A DNA stretch of 64,000 nucleotides from Breviolum minutum Mf 1.05b.01. Its lineage: Eukaryota > Sar > Dinophyceae > Suessiales > Symbiodiniaceae. The notes under the pieces are model-generated. The model saw nothing but the letters and a program-made list of their open reading frames with translations. It was not told the origin of the DNA and ran no database searches. The stretch is from NCBI GenBank assembly GCA_000507305.1, contig DF240841.1, positions 33,495 through 97,494 of the forward strand, given 5' to 3'. The first letter of the stretch is position 1. Each line of letters starts with the position of its first letter. Positions 24,362 through 35,900 of this stretch are shown here, one piece after another. The position numbers and the translations under genes were made by a program.

Positions 24362-26828
24362 TTATCGTTTATCATCATCCAAGACATTTCGAAAGGCATC
24401 TTCGGTGCAAGGTGGAAGACTTTGAGGGTTGGAACATTCAAAAAAAGTTAGCTTAATGAAGTTTAAAAAAAAACATAAGATTTGGATGCTTTCCAAAATC
24501 AAAATTCTCCCCTGAAAAAGCTGAGTTTTTCCCAGCCTTCCTATCCAATGCTTGGCTGATACGAAGGCTGTGAAGCATAGTCGCATGTCTTCACGTCCAT
24601 TCAAGCCCCATTTCCTGCATTCGAATTCATGAAAAAAGTAGGAAGCGGACGAGCCAGGGGGGGACCCTTCAAGATGTATATGAACAACAACACCCATAAA
24701 GCTTACCATACCACCTGCAAAAATGGCGGTTGCAAGACAAATTGATTGCTGTTCAGGGGCTATGTGAAATTCTTAAACTTCAGGGGTGTACACTTCAACA
24801 CTTTACAACTACCCTGAAAGTCCAGTCGTTGCCACCCTTGTTTTGAAATGTCGACTTACTAATTTGACCACCATTTTTGAAGTAATGCTTTATCATCAAT
24901 CATCAACCATTTTGGCTAATTCCGAGTTTCACCATGTGCAGTGTAAATTAAAGGCTTCATCATCGTCCATAAAGCTTTGGGGACCCGCGATTTCTCCATG
25001 AGCAACTCAATCGACAATTGTGTTCGCTCAAGTCGTGCTCGTAAGAATCGATGGATGGTGATAACCATAGTCAAACCCTGGATGCTTTGGTGTTTTTTTT
25101 GGGGAGTGAAATAACTCAACCTTACTGGTAGACCATTTATAGGGGTTTAAACTCCATTTACAACTAGTACGGGGCCCACCTTGTAGGCAGTGTCACATGA
25201 ACAGAAACTCACCATGCCATGATTTACTTCGTCTAACCTATAGTTTGGGCCCTCATGAAGGTTGAAAACGGCTTCCTGCTTGATAAAAATTGAATAGATT
25301 ATGGCTACCCACTTAGTTACCCCATTTTTTTGGGCCTGCCCCCACCAGACGTCATTTTGGTGTTCTATTACGTTGGATGAAAACCCACCCAAGAATGGCA
25401 ATCGTCACCGCCAGGATGACATTACATACACTTTTTTAGGGCAATCTCAGGTTAATTCGACTCGCCGACTCGCCGACTCACCTCGGTTCCTCAAGCAAAG
25501 CTGCTCTGAAGAATTCTTCCACCTGGGAAAGTCGGTTGGAAAGTTAGCTAAGGTAGTTGGGGACCGGGGATGTCGGGGATTGGGGGATAGGTAGCGTATA
25601 TATATATATATACCATGGGAACCCAAAACCTTCATTTTTAGGGGTTATAACCCATGTATTGGGGGTTTAAAACCTTCATTTTTCATGGTTTTGGGGTCCA
25701 AGGGTATGTACATATACCAGGAAAAAGATATCTATCATTATCTATCTATATAGAATATATAGTGTATATATATAGCATTGTAAGGGATTATATATTATTG
25801 ATCCCAGGCACACTTGTTTTTCTACAACCAGAAAACAAAAAACATTGAGTTTACAAGTTTCATGATTTTCTTTGGGGAAATTCTGGGTGCACTATACATC
25901 CAACCCGCATCGTTTGCTTCAGGCTTCATCATCCACCGAAGGAGTTTGTGAGTACAGACATAACTTCCTACAACTTGAGGTTTTTCATATTTCTTACCCT
26001 TCAAATTCAACAGGTTGCACCATTGATTGTAAAAATGGTGAAACTACTCCCTTTGAGGATGATTATCATAAATACCATACTTCCAAAAAAAAAATAGTGA
26101 TTCGGAAACCAACACTATATAGAAGGAGAGAGAAAAAAAATTAAACGTTTTTTGCCCACCAACCTCCAAAAGAACAATCCAGAATTCGTATAACCCCCAA
26201 CTTCAAAGCATCAAAAAAATATGTTTGTGTCTTTGTTCAGAATTGTTTTACGAAAACATAATCATAGCTGGCAAAAAAAAAACTCAAAACATCTGTTAGT
26301 ATGAATTTGAAAATCAAAAACTCAAAACATAACTCAAAAACTCAAAAAATCATAGCTGTTAGTTAGTACATGGGTTGTTGAGGAAACAATTTGGTTGCGG
26401 ATTCCCAAAAAAAACGCCAGGGGTTTTCCACCCCAAAAAAGTCTCGCCACCTCATCGACGCTCGACGCCAAGGCTACGCGTTTGGACATGGCACAGAGCA
26501 CCTCTCGAAAGCGTTCCTTGGGACCGTCGTTTCGGTAGGTGATGGAAAAACTGGGGTTTTCCAAAAACCTGGTGATGATTTGATGATTTTTGGCAACCAT
26601 GGAAATCTGGGGGCTATAGTTATAATAGGGACGAATCTTCATTTGCAAAAATGTTTTTTATATCCCTATATAACTGGCTAGTTGGTCATTTATTTTTCTC
26701 CCGAGTTACCCGCTACAACCAGGTTTTAGATCACCAGATCCACGAGATTCCCCTGGGTTCCCCCTGCGGCCGTCGCTCGTGCAGCATCGTAACGGGAAGC
26801 CACCTCATGAAACGAGGAAATCAGCATT
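24362..26828 (-). CDS. Multi-exon gene, unknown protein
   Basis: Exons: 26828-26735 (MLISSFHEVASRYDAARATA), 26606-26451 (ISMVAKNHQIITRFLENPSF ... EVLCAMSKRVALASSVDE), about 25401-25213 (EHQNDVWWGQAQKN, HEGPNYRLDEVNHGM), 25077-24933 (GLTMVITIHRFLRARLERTQ), 24714-24362 (ending ...LDDDKR stop). Borders are canonical: CTG|GTGATC, GAG|GTGGCG, ATG|GTGAGT, G|GTGAAA, with CAG acceptors. Phases match across the 26735/26606, 25213/25077 and 24933/24714 joins. A short exon near 25515-25475 (acceptor CTTTCCCAG, donor GAG|GTGAGT) may lie in between. The last exon could hide a further intron. I do not recognise the family. Confidence 0.6.
25125..25196. mobile_element. Family 2 element, truncated
   Basis: The right part of the family (CCATTTATAGGGGTTTAAACTCC ... 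GGGGCCCACCTTGTAG) lies between exons 25213 and 25077. Only the exon 25213 side has the full terminus. Confidence 0.75.
25580..26330. other. Intron sequence, low complexity
   Basis: Several TA runs (25590-25615, 25735-25800) and a repeated 'aaaactcaaaacat' phrase continuing to 26350. No exon is seen. Confidence 0.5.
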
Positions 26829-27001
26829 CTGGAAGTCCAGCCATTGTGGCATCACCGTCTCTTGGCAGATTTGATACTCATCCCAAAAGGATGTACCATG
26901 TTTTTGAACCATCAAAAATATATGTAATTGAATTTCAGCGTTTTTTTCGGGGGGATCACGAAAAGCCTTTAAAAAAACTGCAAAAAAAAACACAAAGATT
27001 A

Positions 27002-27093
27002 GTGCCTGGAACGCCAAGTGTCCTATTTTTTGGCAACTTTACCCCTAAAACCGGCAACTACTGCCTTAAAAAGAAGGCACTTGGCTTTCCAGG
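27002..27093. mobile_element. Short TIR element, family 7
   Basis: GCCTGGAACGCCAAGTGTCC with inverted AAGGCACTTGGCTTTCCAGG, about 92 bp; very close to 21088-21180. Confidence 0.85.
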
Positions 27094-27221
27094 TGGAGCT
27101 TGTTTAGTATTTGGCAGCAACGAATCTAAATGATGATTTTTTATTCCCCAAAAAACTAACAAAAAGGAACCCAAAACTTGGTGCAGTGGTGGATGTTTAA
27201 AACCTTTTCCAATTTGGGTAG

Positions 27222-27313
27222 TTGTTTCATAGGGATCCTTATAATGGTTTATTATAATCCCCATATAACTGGGTATTATAATCCCCCAAAAAAGCCTAAA
27301 CAACCAGGGTTTT
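27222..27313. mobile_element. Short TIR element, family 5
   Basis: GTTGTTTCATAGGGATCC, TTATAATGGTTTATTATAATCC, ACTGGGTATTATAATCCCCC, AAGCCTAAACAACCAGGG. Relatives at 36385, 42618 and 56028. Confidence 0.75.
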
Positions 27314-27379
27314 TTTCATTTTCCATGCTAGTTTTCGGGGGTGTTTTTTTTATCTGGTCCACTGGAAGTGGGAGTTGAT

Positions 27380-28040
27380 TTTCTACATGCATCAGCCAGA
27401 GATCAGCCATGACCGTTAAGCCACGCTTAAAAAAAAAAGTTGCGATGAAAAGTCACTCCTTTTCACCAAGATGAGACTGCCAAAAAAGGGTGGCCTTTCA
27501 AAACAAACCAACCTTGTAGAGCTTATAAATGGCATAACAAACCTTCCCCAGTTGCAAGTGCTCAATTCTTCACTTCATCAAAGATGATTCAAAGTGCTTG
27601 CACCCCAACTCCTGTAACTCAATCAATCAACCTTTCGCAAAAATCATGGAGAAAAACACACGTAACGTCCAAGCATGAAACTTCAACTTTAAAAAAACAC
27701 CCTGCAAGATTAACATTTTGAACCCAATGTCATGGAAGTGGATGGTTTTTACATGAATTTCGCTTTCAATTTCGGGTGAACTTATTTTAGGTACCCTTTC
27801 TCCCATAGCTCCCATTTTTTCATTTCAAAATCACCCCAAAGGTTGATTTGGAACAGCCAAAAATTGGAGATACACCTCCCATGTTCCACGAAAAAGACCC
27901 CATGGAAAAATGGGGAGGAAGGAAGGGTGTTTACCATCCCTCTCATCTTCTAAGGTGACTCCCCCCCAAACAATCACACTGAATCAGGCAAAGGCACGCT
28001 GAAGGGTCCAACGGTGGCGTGGGCACGCCAAAGGCTCCTG
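27380..28040. other. No supported exon
   Basis: One minus patch (KISSPEIESEIHVKTIHFHD, about 27790-27710) looks mildly coding; otherwise nothing. Confidence 0.35.
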
Positions 28041-28184
28041 CTTGGAGGATCATCCCATGACTTGTAAGTGATAAATAACCATGGTTAGTAAGTCCCCTAA
28101 GTAGGGTTGTTCCCCTTCCAAATGGCCTAAATGGCTTATAAATGGGGGTTACTAACCACTTACTAGTTGGGATGATCCTCCAAG
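28041..28184. mobile_element. Short TIR element, family 1
   Basis: CTTGGAGGATCATCCCATGA with inverted TTGGGATGATCCTCCAAG; internal TTGTAAGTGATAAATAACC facing GGTTACTAACCACTTAC. Confidence 0.85.
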
Positions 28185-28408
28185 TGGAGAGGTCACTCCT
28201 TTCATATGGGCGGTTTCCATCCGGAGTAAGTCCTGAAATTCCAGTTTTGGAAGCAGTGAATCATCTTCAGGTCCCAGGTGGAACACCTCTTCTTTTTTCA
28301 CCACCGAAAGTGGTGATTCCACTTTCCATCTTCAGGCGTTTCCATATTTTTCTTAAGGGATTCCATATATGTCTTCAGGGATTCCATATGCTTGTAATTA
28401 TATACAAA

Positions 28409-28531
28409 AAAACTGTTGATGTTTCAGAAATCCGGAGTTCACCACCTGGGATCTATAAAACCTGTTGGTACATAATGGGATAAACATGGATAAACTACCA
28501 ACCTCAACTGGTTAGGAACCATCAACAGTAT
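28409..28531. mobile_element. Short TIR element, family 8
   Basis: ACTGTTGATGTTTCAGAAATCC at the left; ACCATCAACAGT at the right; core ATCTATAAAACC and CTCAACTGGTTAGG. Confidence 0.8.
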
Positions 28532-28575
28532 CCCCCTAACAATTGATGGTTGGAAGATGGGACTGGTATAATTTG

Positions 28576-28640
28576 CCTACATTGAGTTGATTTTTATGGT
28601 AAATGTAGGTAAATATACCATACATAAATCCTATGGGATA
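28576..28640. mobile_element. Element fragment, family 17
   Basis: CCTACATTGAGTTGATTTTTATGGTAAATGTAGG is inverted around its centre; the same unit is at 30386-30480. Confidence 0.6.
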
Positions 28641-28735
28641 TGGTCAATATTGCAATTTCCTTTGGAATCCCAATTTCCTGCCATTGAAAACCCACCCCAT
28701 CTGTTTCCTACAGATTTCTCTCTCCCGCCTTCCAG

Positions 28736-29066
28736 CATGAAATCTGCAATGTACTCCGCCTGCAAACGAGGTGATGAAAGAAATCCTGCACCACCTCCTG
28801 GGATGAAACCCTATAAATAATAGGATATTTACCATATCAGCTGGTGATTTCGTCCATCAACAGTACCTTTCCTCATATGGACATGTTCTCCAAAGACCCT
28901 CTTTCTGAACCATGTTGGCTCAAAACAACTTATCTTTTTTGGTGTTAGTACTGATCCGTTTAATGGATTTGTTTTGTCATTTAAAGCATTTAGGGAATAC
29001 ATACTCAAGGGAAAATCTGAGAAAGCTACACCCATCCGCCCGAACACCCAACATGTCGGGTGTTAA
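28736..29066 (+). CDS. Two-exon gene fragment split by an introner
   Basis: Exon 28736-28770 (acceptor CCTTCCAG; MKSAMYSACKR) joins exon 28864-29066 in phase when 28771-28863 is removed. The joined frame continues PFLIWTCSPKTLFLNHVG ... PTRPNTQ-like and stops at 29064-29066, 67 codons after the join. The borders are CGAG|GTGATG and CATCAACAG|TACC. The upstream frame is open beyond the acceptor, so the 5' exon is not fixed. Product unknown. Confidence 0.45.
28771..28863 (+). mobile_element. Family 8 element acting as a 93-nt intron
   Basis: GTGATGAAAGAAATCCTGCACC ... ATAGGATATTTACC ... GGTGATTTCGTCCATCAACAG. It starts GT, ends AG, and its removal keeps the reading frame. Confidence 0.7.
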
Positions 29067-29310
29067 GCCTTTTTCGGACAGCTAAAAAAGCCCAGCTTTC
29101 ACTCCCAAAAAAACATTACAAAACGCCAATAGAGATGGCCATTTTTTAGGGGGGTTTTGGGAGGTTAAGGGATCTGATTGACCCGACACCACCACGAAAC
29201 CCACGACTGACGCACCTTCACTCCACTTGCGTCGCACCTTGCCGTGGCTTGAGTTGGGGTGAGATTTTCCCGACACCGACATGCCGGGGAGGTAAGTCTA
29301 GGTCACCAGA

Positions 29311-29442
29311 CACTCCCTGAAACTAATAGCGAGTTTACCCACCTGAAAAGGTAGGCCGTATCGGGCCCCAAAAAAGGAAGCCGGATCCCTCTTCTTTTCA
29401 CCATCCATTTTTTTCGGGTGCGAACTATTTTCAGGGAGGGTA
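29311..29442. mobile_element. Short TIR element, family 4
   Basis: ACTCCCTGAAACTAATAGC ... GGTGCGAACTATTTTCAGGGAGGGTA. Confidence 0.8.
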
Positions 29443-29445
29443 AGC

Positions 29446-30130
29446 CACCAAAATAAAACTCACCAAGATGTTGGAACTTTTCCCGAAAATTGGGTCGACC
29501 CCAAATTTCCCCATGACAAAAAAAAGATGAAAAAAAAACAACGGCCCAACAAAACACAGGCACGTAGGTCCTGTGTGTTTTGGACCTCCCAACAAACCTT
29601 CCTAATTTTGGAGGTGACATGTTCCTCTTGGGAAAAAAAAAACTTCAACTTGGAGATCCTCCTTGTTGGTTTAAAGATGAAATGGTTCATTGTTATCTTT
29701 TCTTAATGATCTCACAAAAAAATATAAAAAAAAACATTAGTTGGGGTAGATTTTTTAACATCCTACAAGTACTAAACACTAGGATTACAGTATATACACT
29801 CTTAAGAATTTTGCTAAGATAATGATTTATGATCAAGTAATACCAGTACTGACTATCTACCAACATTACCAGAAGCAGAAATAACCCAAAGCTTAACCAT
29901 ATTCCCTAAAAAATCACTTTCCCAATAGGAACAAAATCGCCTTCCAATCACCGCTTTTGCAGGGGAAAATTCGTTCAACTTCGAGGTTTTTAACCAAAAA
30001 GAGCCCAAAAAACAACCCTCCAAACCGCCTCCAAACTGGGTGAGCGTTTTCGCTTCGGGCCTGGGGGTGGTTCGGTCCGGTGTCAGTCATCCAGTCATCC
30101 CCGAAGTTCGGAAAAACCCAATGAAAGCAC
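29446..30130. other. No supported exon
   Basis: AT-rich; weak open frames only, e.g. minus QNTQDLRACVLLGR near 29560. Confidence 0.4.
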
Positions 30131-30139
30131 AGAGAGAAA

Positions 30140-30265
30140 CCTGAAAAGTGAGACCTGGTAGCCTAAACAACCATTTTTTAATGGATGTTTGGTGAAACAA
30201 CCATTTTTTATGTAATGATTTGGAATCATCCAGTTGAAACAACCATAAAACAACTGGTTGTTTGG
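30140..30265. mobile_element. Short TIR element, family 10, diverged
   Basis: CCTAAACAACCATTTTTTAATGGATG and AAACAACTGGTTGTTTGG are inverted around a shared core. Confidence 0.5.
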
Positions 30266-30385
30266 AGTTCCTCCCGGGAGATACGAATCGATTAGTATAA
30301 AACCCGGGCCGACATCCAAGCCTCCAGTCGTACCTGTCGGATTTTTTTGTGAAGCAGTACCCATAGGATCATATAGGATCCATGT

Positions 30386-30480
30386 ATGATATATTGACCT
30401 ACATTTGGTTGATTTTTATGGTAAATGTAGGTAGATACACCATGCATGGATGGTATGGGGTATGATTCATGATGGTTTCT
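30386..30480. mobile_element. Element, family 17
   Basis: GACCTACATTTGGTTGATTTTTATGGTAAATGTAGGTAG, then near-repeats of 'catgcatggatggtatgggg'. Confidence 0.55.
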
Positions 30481-30685
30481 TGGAACGGATACTGTGTGCG
30501 TGACTTTTTGTTTAGCAAAACCTTATGAATGAAACGACTAAATAGGATTTTCAACCTTGCTTCGACAGCAAACGTGTATCTGTACTAGCATGACACCCAG
30601 GAAGTTGTTAGCAGTAGATTCAGGATGACGCCTCAATATCATATCACATGATGTCAACCATGTCTAGGCTTGTACTTGATCATTT

Positions 30686-31353
30686 TCATTCATTTTCATC
30701 TGACCTCCCTTCCCCATCCTCACAAAACCCCCCCCCCCATTTGTCGCCTTCATCTTGACCCAAAATCCAACGCTCCAACGCCAGTCGTTGTGCCTCTGTG
30801 AAGTGCTCTTGTACCATACATTTGCGCTCCTTTGGACTCAGCTGTTGTAGGAGCTTGTAAAGTATCGCTTCCACATTTTTGGACCGCTTCCCGGTCAGGC
30901 CATTCAGCGGTCCTTCCGAACCGGTGGAGCTGCTGCTGGCTTCAAGCTGGGGTCCCAGCAGTGGGGTGGGCGGCGGAACACGTTCCGCCACACGATGGGC
31001 TGTCGAGTGTGACATTTCGAGAGTTGAGCTCATTGTTGAAGCTCAGGCTGTTGCCTCCCCACAACCTCCCACCAGTTCTTACTGGGGAGGAGGGGGAGGC
31101 ATGTTGGGGGGTGGGCAACCGGGGGGGCAGGGGCTCACCACGGGCATCACATAGAAATGACGACGTACATCCTCAACAACGTGATCCTCAACAACTTTGG
31201 CGAAGCTCATCGACAAAGAGAAGTTCATGGCAGGCGATTTCACGATGGCAATCAGCCAATACCCAGGAAGAAGCAAAAAGCTGCAGACTGCTTTAAGCCA
31301 GATTTCAGCAGGCGAAAGTTGTTCAGAAAACATATCAAGCAACCAAGCGAGGG
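30686..31353 (-). CDS. Gene 3' part: hydrophobic, Pro-rich protein, unknown family
   Basis: Exon 31353-31083 (acceptor TTTTCCAG; LAWLLDMFSEQLSPAE, then CSFLLLPGYWLIAIV, a likely membrane segment, then FAKVVEDHVVEDVRRHFYV and a Pro run). A 54-nt GT-AG intron follows (CCCCA|GTAAGA ... ATGAG). Exon 31028-30686 reads STLEMSHSTAHRVAER, ILYKLLQQLSPKERKCM, EAQRLALERWILGQDEG and stops at 30686. Lengths fit phases 1-2-0. Upstream exons lie further right; candidates near 32.0-32.14 kb. Function unknown. Confidence 0.65.
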
Positions 31354-31506
31354 CTGGAAAACTTGAGTTATAGTTTAATCATCCTGGAGTTGATCGAATA
31401 TCATCACATCCTACAATTTTCACTTTTTTATACACTTTCCTTGTGGAAGACTAGTTGCAAAAATGTCTCTACACCCCCTGTACCTCCGGGATCCGTTAAA
31501 GTCCTG

Positions 31507-31630
31507 TACCCTCCCTGAAACTAACTAGTTCGCACCCAAAAATGGAAAGTGAAAAGAAGAGGATCCTTTCCTTTTTGGGATACACGCCTACCTTTTCAGG
31601 TGCTTTTGCTTTTATTTTCAGGGAGGGTAC
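31507..31630. mobile_element. Short TIR element, family 4
   Basis: TACCCTCCCTGAAACTAACTAG ... TATTTTCAGGGAGGGTA. Confidence 0.85.
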
Positions 31631-31713
31631 TCTCCACAAAGCGATCAATAATATCCCATCCCTTTTTGGCACCAACTTGAGTCGATGATTTTCCGAACTT
31701 CCCCTTTGGTGGG

Positions 31714-31834
31714 ATATGGATGTTTCCGAAAATAATGGTACCCCCAAATCATCCATTAAAAAATAGGGTTTTCCATTATTTTCACCATCCATTTTGGGGG
31801 GAAACACCCCTATTTTTGGTTCAACACCCATATG
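31714..31834. mobile_element. Short TIR element, family 3
   Basis: ATATGGATGTTTCCGAAAATAATGG ... TTTTGGGGGGAAACACCCCTA ... CACCCATAT. Confidence 0.8.
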
Positions 31835-31845
31835 TTTTTGTTGCA

Positions 31846-32145
31846 GGGAAGTACTCTCATGGAGATCGAATCCCCATCCCGGAGATGCTTCAGGCCAAAA
31901 CCTCCTCAACAGTGGCGAGTTCTTGAACTTGAGACAGCAATGCTTCCTGAGAAGACAAAATTCCACTTGGACCACCGCTTGCGAAGGTCGTATTTTGGTC
32001 CTATCTGGAACTCAAAATGAAATAGCACCTCTATATATATTAAGACCCGGCTGTTTTGATTGGAAAAGCTCTTGTTTGGGCTGGGTTGACCTTGAACAAA
32101 TTGGAGGTCATTGGGGCTCTAGGATTGGCGAATTCCATGGTTAAT
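31846..32145. other. Exons of uncertain strand
   Basis: The plus strand reads FRPKPPQQWRVLELETAM ... KTKFHLDHRLR with a TTGTTGCAG acceptor and an AAG|GTCGTA donor, then WKSSCLGWVDLEQIGGHW. The minus strand reads EALLSQVQELATVEE between CTTCTCAG and GAG|GTTTTG, and starts MEFANPRAPMTSNLFK at 32141. The minus reading could be the 5' end of the gene at 30686-31353; the plus reading could belong to the 33-37 kb gene. Confidence 0.35.
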
Positions 32146-32383
32146 AGACACACCTACGAACTGATGGTTGGTTGCATAATATAGTGTAGTGCATGCGTAT
32201 TCCTGCAAATCTTATCAGGGGTTCAAAGAAAGTGACCCGTTTCATTTCGAAGATTTCTTTTCCCAACCACAAAAATCCAGCGAAAAAACCCATGAATGCT
32301 ACCCACCAGCTAGGCTGGTTGCGGATTCGATCCATTTTCAGCGGAGCAAAAAAAAAAACATCCTTCCCCAATGAGGAAGGATG

Positions 32384-32880
32384 TTTTTTGGGTTTTATCT
32401 CCCACCCGTGGACGTGGGTATCCTATCCATAATTCTTTGACAGGGGTCTTTTTGTTTAAAAAAACAACCCAAAAATCCATCAAAAATTGAATGGGACCTT
32501 ACCAACGGACCCCTAAGGAAGTTGCTAGAGCTATTAGATTCTCAGGTTTAGGGGTCCGTTCAGTGGGTCCTGTTGGAGATTTCTTGGAAAAAACATACGA
32601 ACTCCACGGATCCAGGTGGGTGTGTCCTAAGATTTCGGGTTTTTACCCGAATGAAATCCGGAATTGAGGGGATGGGATGTTTGGACCATCAAACCTACGA
32701 TTTTAACTCTTCAAGCCACCACTTTGAGGCTTCGTGTAATTTTGTTCCAAAACAAATCAAACAAACTCACCCAATACAAAAAAACAGCCAAAAAAAAACA
32801 GCAAAAAACGAAAGAAACCTCCAAAAATCAGAAAAGAATATCGAAAATCTCCGGAGTCTTCAAAAAAGTCCATCTTGAAT
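32384..32880. other. No firmly supported exon
   Basis: A phrase of 'acccctaa' type is inverted near 32509 and 32548 (CGGACCCCTAAGG ... TTAGGGGTCCG). Lys-rich open frames around 32780-32880 come from A-rich sequence. Confidence 0.35.
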
Positions 32881-32997
32881 GCTACGAAAAATACACCTGA
32901 AGTTTAACATAGCCCCTGAAAATAGACCCCTGGAAAAGGAGACTCCTATTGGAAACCACCATTTGTAGGGGCTATGTTAATTTTAGGGAGCGTATAT

Positions 32998-35900
32998 CCA
33001 TCATCGAAATCCCCGAACCCCATCCCACTAGCCACCAGCGAAGCCAACGAACTCCCGGGAAGCCGAAGGCGTCGCAGCCTGAGGGAAGGGTACCCTTCCT
33101 CCCAGGCTCCCTGGTTGCAGTGAAAAAATGGGCTCCCTCCAATAGCTGGAACCCCAAGGCCAACCATTTATTTTCATGGACTGGTTGGTGATTTCCAATC
33201 ATTTTCTACATCAAGATTTGGTTCATCATCCAATTGAAACAACCATTTATAAAGTAGTTACAAATTTGGGATCATGTCGGTTCTACCCCCTACCCAGGAT
33301 GCCAGTCACAAAGGAAGGTTTAGGTCGGGATTCCCTACTAAAAATGAAATCATCCTGGTGGTGACTGTTACTGCATGGGGGGGTAGTTCCAAGGGATCAT
33401 TTTTACGAAGGAAATGAATCATTATCTGAACCCAACCATCAATTTTTTAGGGGAGACAATATGTTAGTTAGTTTTTTCGGGGGAGAGTAAACCCATTTCC
33501 ATTTCCAGTCTGGAAAATGTTTGGAAAACCCCTAAGTCTCTTACTAAGCGTCCTTGCCTGCAGTTTGAAACAACAGATAAAACCTCTTACGAAGGAAATC
33601 TCTCCAGCATTTTTTTTTAATCCAAGATGATAACAGCAAAATGCTGATAAAATAAGGGATTTTTGGTTTGGGATTTAGATGTTTAAGGAGATTGATCACG
33701 AGATTTATATGGATTTATGCTAGTGACATCAGCTGCCAGGGCCCTTAAAACATCTCCAGGTATATCATCTGCAGGAATCCTGGGGAGCAAAAAAAAATCC
33801 CTGCAAACGAAAACAGCAACTGAAAGACATGAACCAATCCTGTACCTAAAAAGCACAGCTCCAAAACGGCCAGGTTAGTAAAGGGCCCATTTTTCAAACC
33901 AATAGGTGGAGACTGTGCAAAATATACTTTTCAACTACTGTACACCCTACTTAGAGGTTCAGGATACTTAGTAAGTGGATAGTAACCAGGCTTATAACCC
34001 CTATAAGTTGGTTATATGTCCCCAAATCCTATAGGGCTATAAACCTACACATAACCAGTCACTAAGTATCCTGAACCTCCAAGTATGACATTGATGCATG
34101 GAAATTCACGGATCGAACTTCACTCGACATCATCAAGTCACCAAAACTTGGGAATTTCTCCGCGGACTTTCCGAATCCTGGAAGTGCCCAAAAATCGGGA
34201 CCCGACCGAAGTCCATCAAAGGGACCCGAAGTTGTCCAAGTTGGACAACGAAACCAAGAACCGCCCGAATAGGTGGAAAAACCCTATACATCCTTGTCAT
34301 ACCTGCTGAGGTTCGGTGGTTTAAGTATGTTTTTGTTGGGGGTCCAAATACCTTTCTCAGCAGGTGTTTGAATGTCAAGGGATATAACTATAACTTTCCA
34401 TATATGGCCGATTTCTTATCCGATCCTGTACTACTTTGAACGAAAGGATGCAAACGAAACAGTGATGGTTGGAGGGATCATGAACAGTGTGTCAGATATT
34501 TTTCGAGGAAAACGTGGTGACGTCTAACCTGCTACAACAGGCCTCTATCTATGATAATGTGTACCAAAAAATGTACATACACCTGTTATATTTCATGGTG
34601 GTATCTGACCCTTGCCAATATAGGGTGATAGGAAAAAAAAAATATCTACCCTTCATTCACCGGGTCCCCGATTTTTCATCAAATATCAAGGCATGGAAAC
34701 TTGGAGAGGTCCGTCGGAAGCTCTGGCATTTCCTCAACGGTTGCTTCCGCAGTGGGATGGGGTAGCTCCCTGGGAGCACCTAATTTTAAAGGGACAAAAA
34801 TCATCATCTGAACCAACCATCAATGTTCCGCGAATAGTTATACTATAGTTGGTGATTTTCAAGCACTCTTCTTGAAAAATATGCGCAAGTCAAATTGGAT
34901 GCTTTCCCCCAAGTTTAGGTGTAGGAATACAGAAATTTGTTTTGAAGTTTCACCACCCAGTTGGATTCTTTGGATGACGAAACATTCTTTTTGAAGCAAT
35001 TTTTTGCGGCAGATCTAGGTAATATTTGGGCTGAGGAACCTGCCAAACAAAAAAGTTATTCGCTAGCTTGGAAATCTAGTTGTGCCCATCATGGTTCAAA
35101 TCTATATTGAACACAAAGAAATAACCCCCGTTTTAAAGATATCCCCAGTATCATATAATATACATATACCCATTTTTTTAAAGCCGGAGATACCTTTTCC
35201 AAGGCCTTCATCAGTGTGTATCTAATATCGAATTTCCGGAATGTAAGGCGAAGAAAAAATCATCCGGCAGGAGATCATTCCTGAGGGACCACCTTTTTAA
35301 AGGCTGCTTGACTTTCAAGCGCCATGGATCTCGTTGTTCTGAATCTATACGTTTGAGGCCCCCGAAAAATCCAGGGCCAGAGATTTTTTCCCCAGCAAAA
35401 TCTGTTTAACTTGCACCTGAAAGTCAGGGTCCAAGTTAGTGGCACTAAGGAAAAAGATTAAAAAAAAAAGATCCAATACCAACCTTCCACAGTGACATCA
35501 TCTGTATTCATGGAAAAACTCACGGTCCATGGATAGCAAAGGGTTTTTGATAAAAATACCCACTTTTTTCTAGTCTTGGTGGATGAGATTTTCGTTGCTT
35601 TCATACTGCTAATCCTGACTCCGGCGAAAAATCCCGTGGATTTACCAACAAGAAATCCCAGGTGGTGAACCTGGAAGGGTTTCTGAACCGTCAACAGCAC
35701 AAGGTGGGCCCCTAGCAGCTATAAATGGAGTTAGTTCACCCCTATAAATGGCCTTATAAATGGCTAACTGTTCTTATTTCACCCTAGTTATAAGTTATAG
35801 GAGTTATAAACCCAGTTATAACTGGATCCGGGGGCCCACCTTGTAGGTTAGCCCAAACCAAAAACCACAAACCCGAGTCCGTTCGCATCCCCGAGGCGAA

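Noticed and set aside
24907-24917. CCATTTTGGCT, part of the dinoflagellate spliced-leader sequence
   Set aside because: Only 11 bases match, the rest differs, and it is antisense to the local gene, so it is probably chance.
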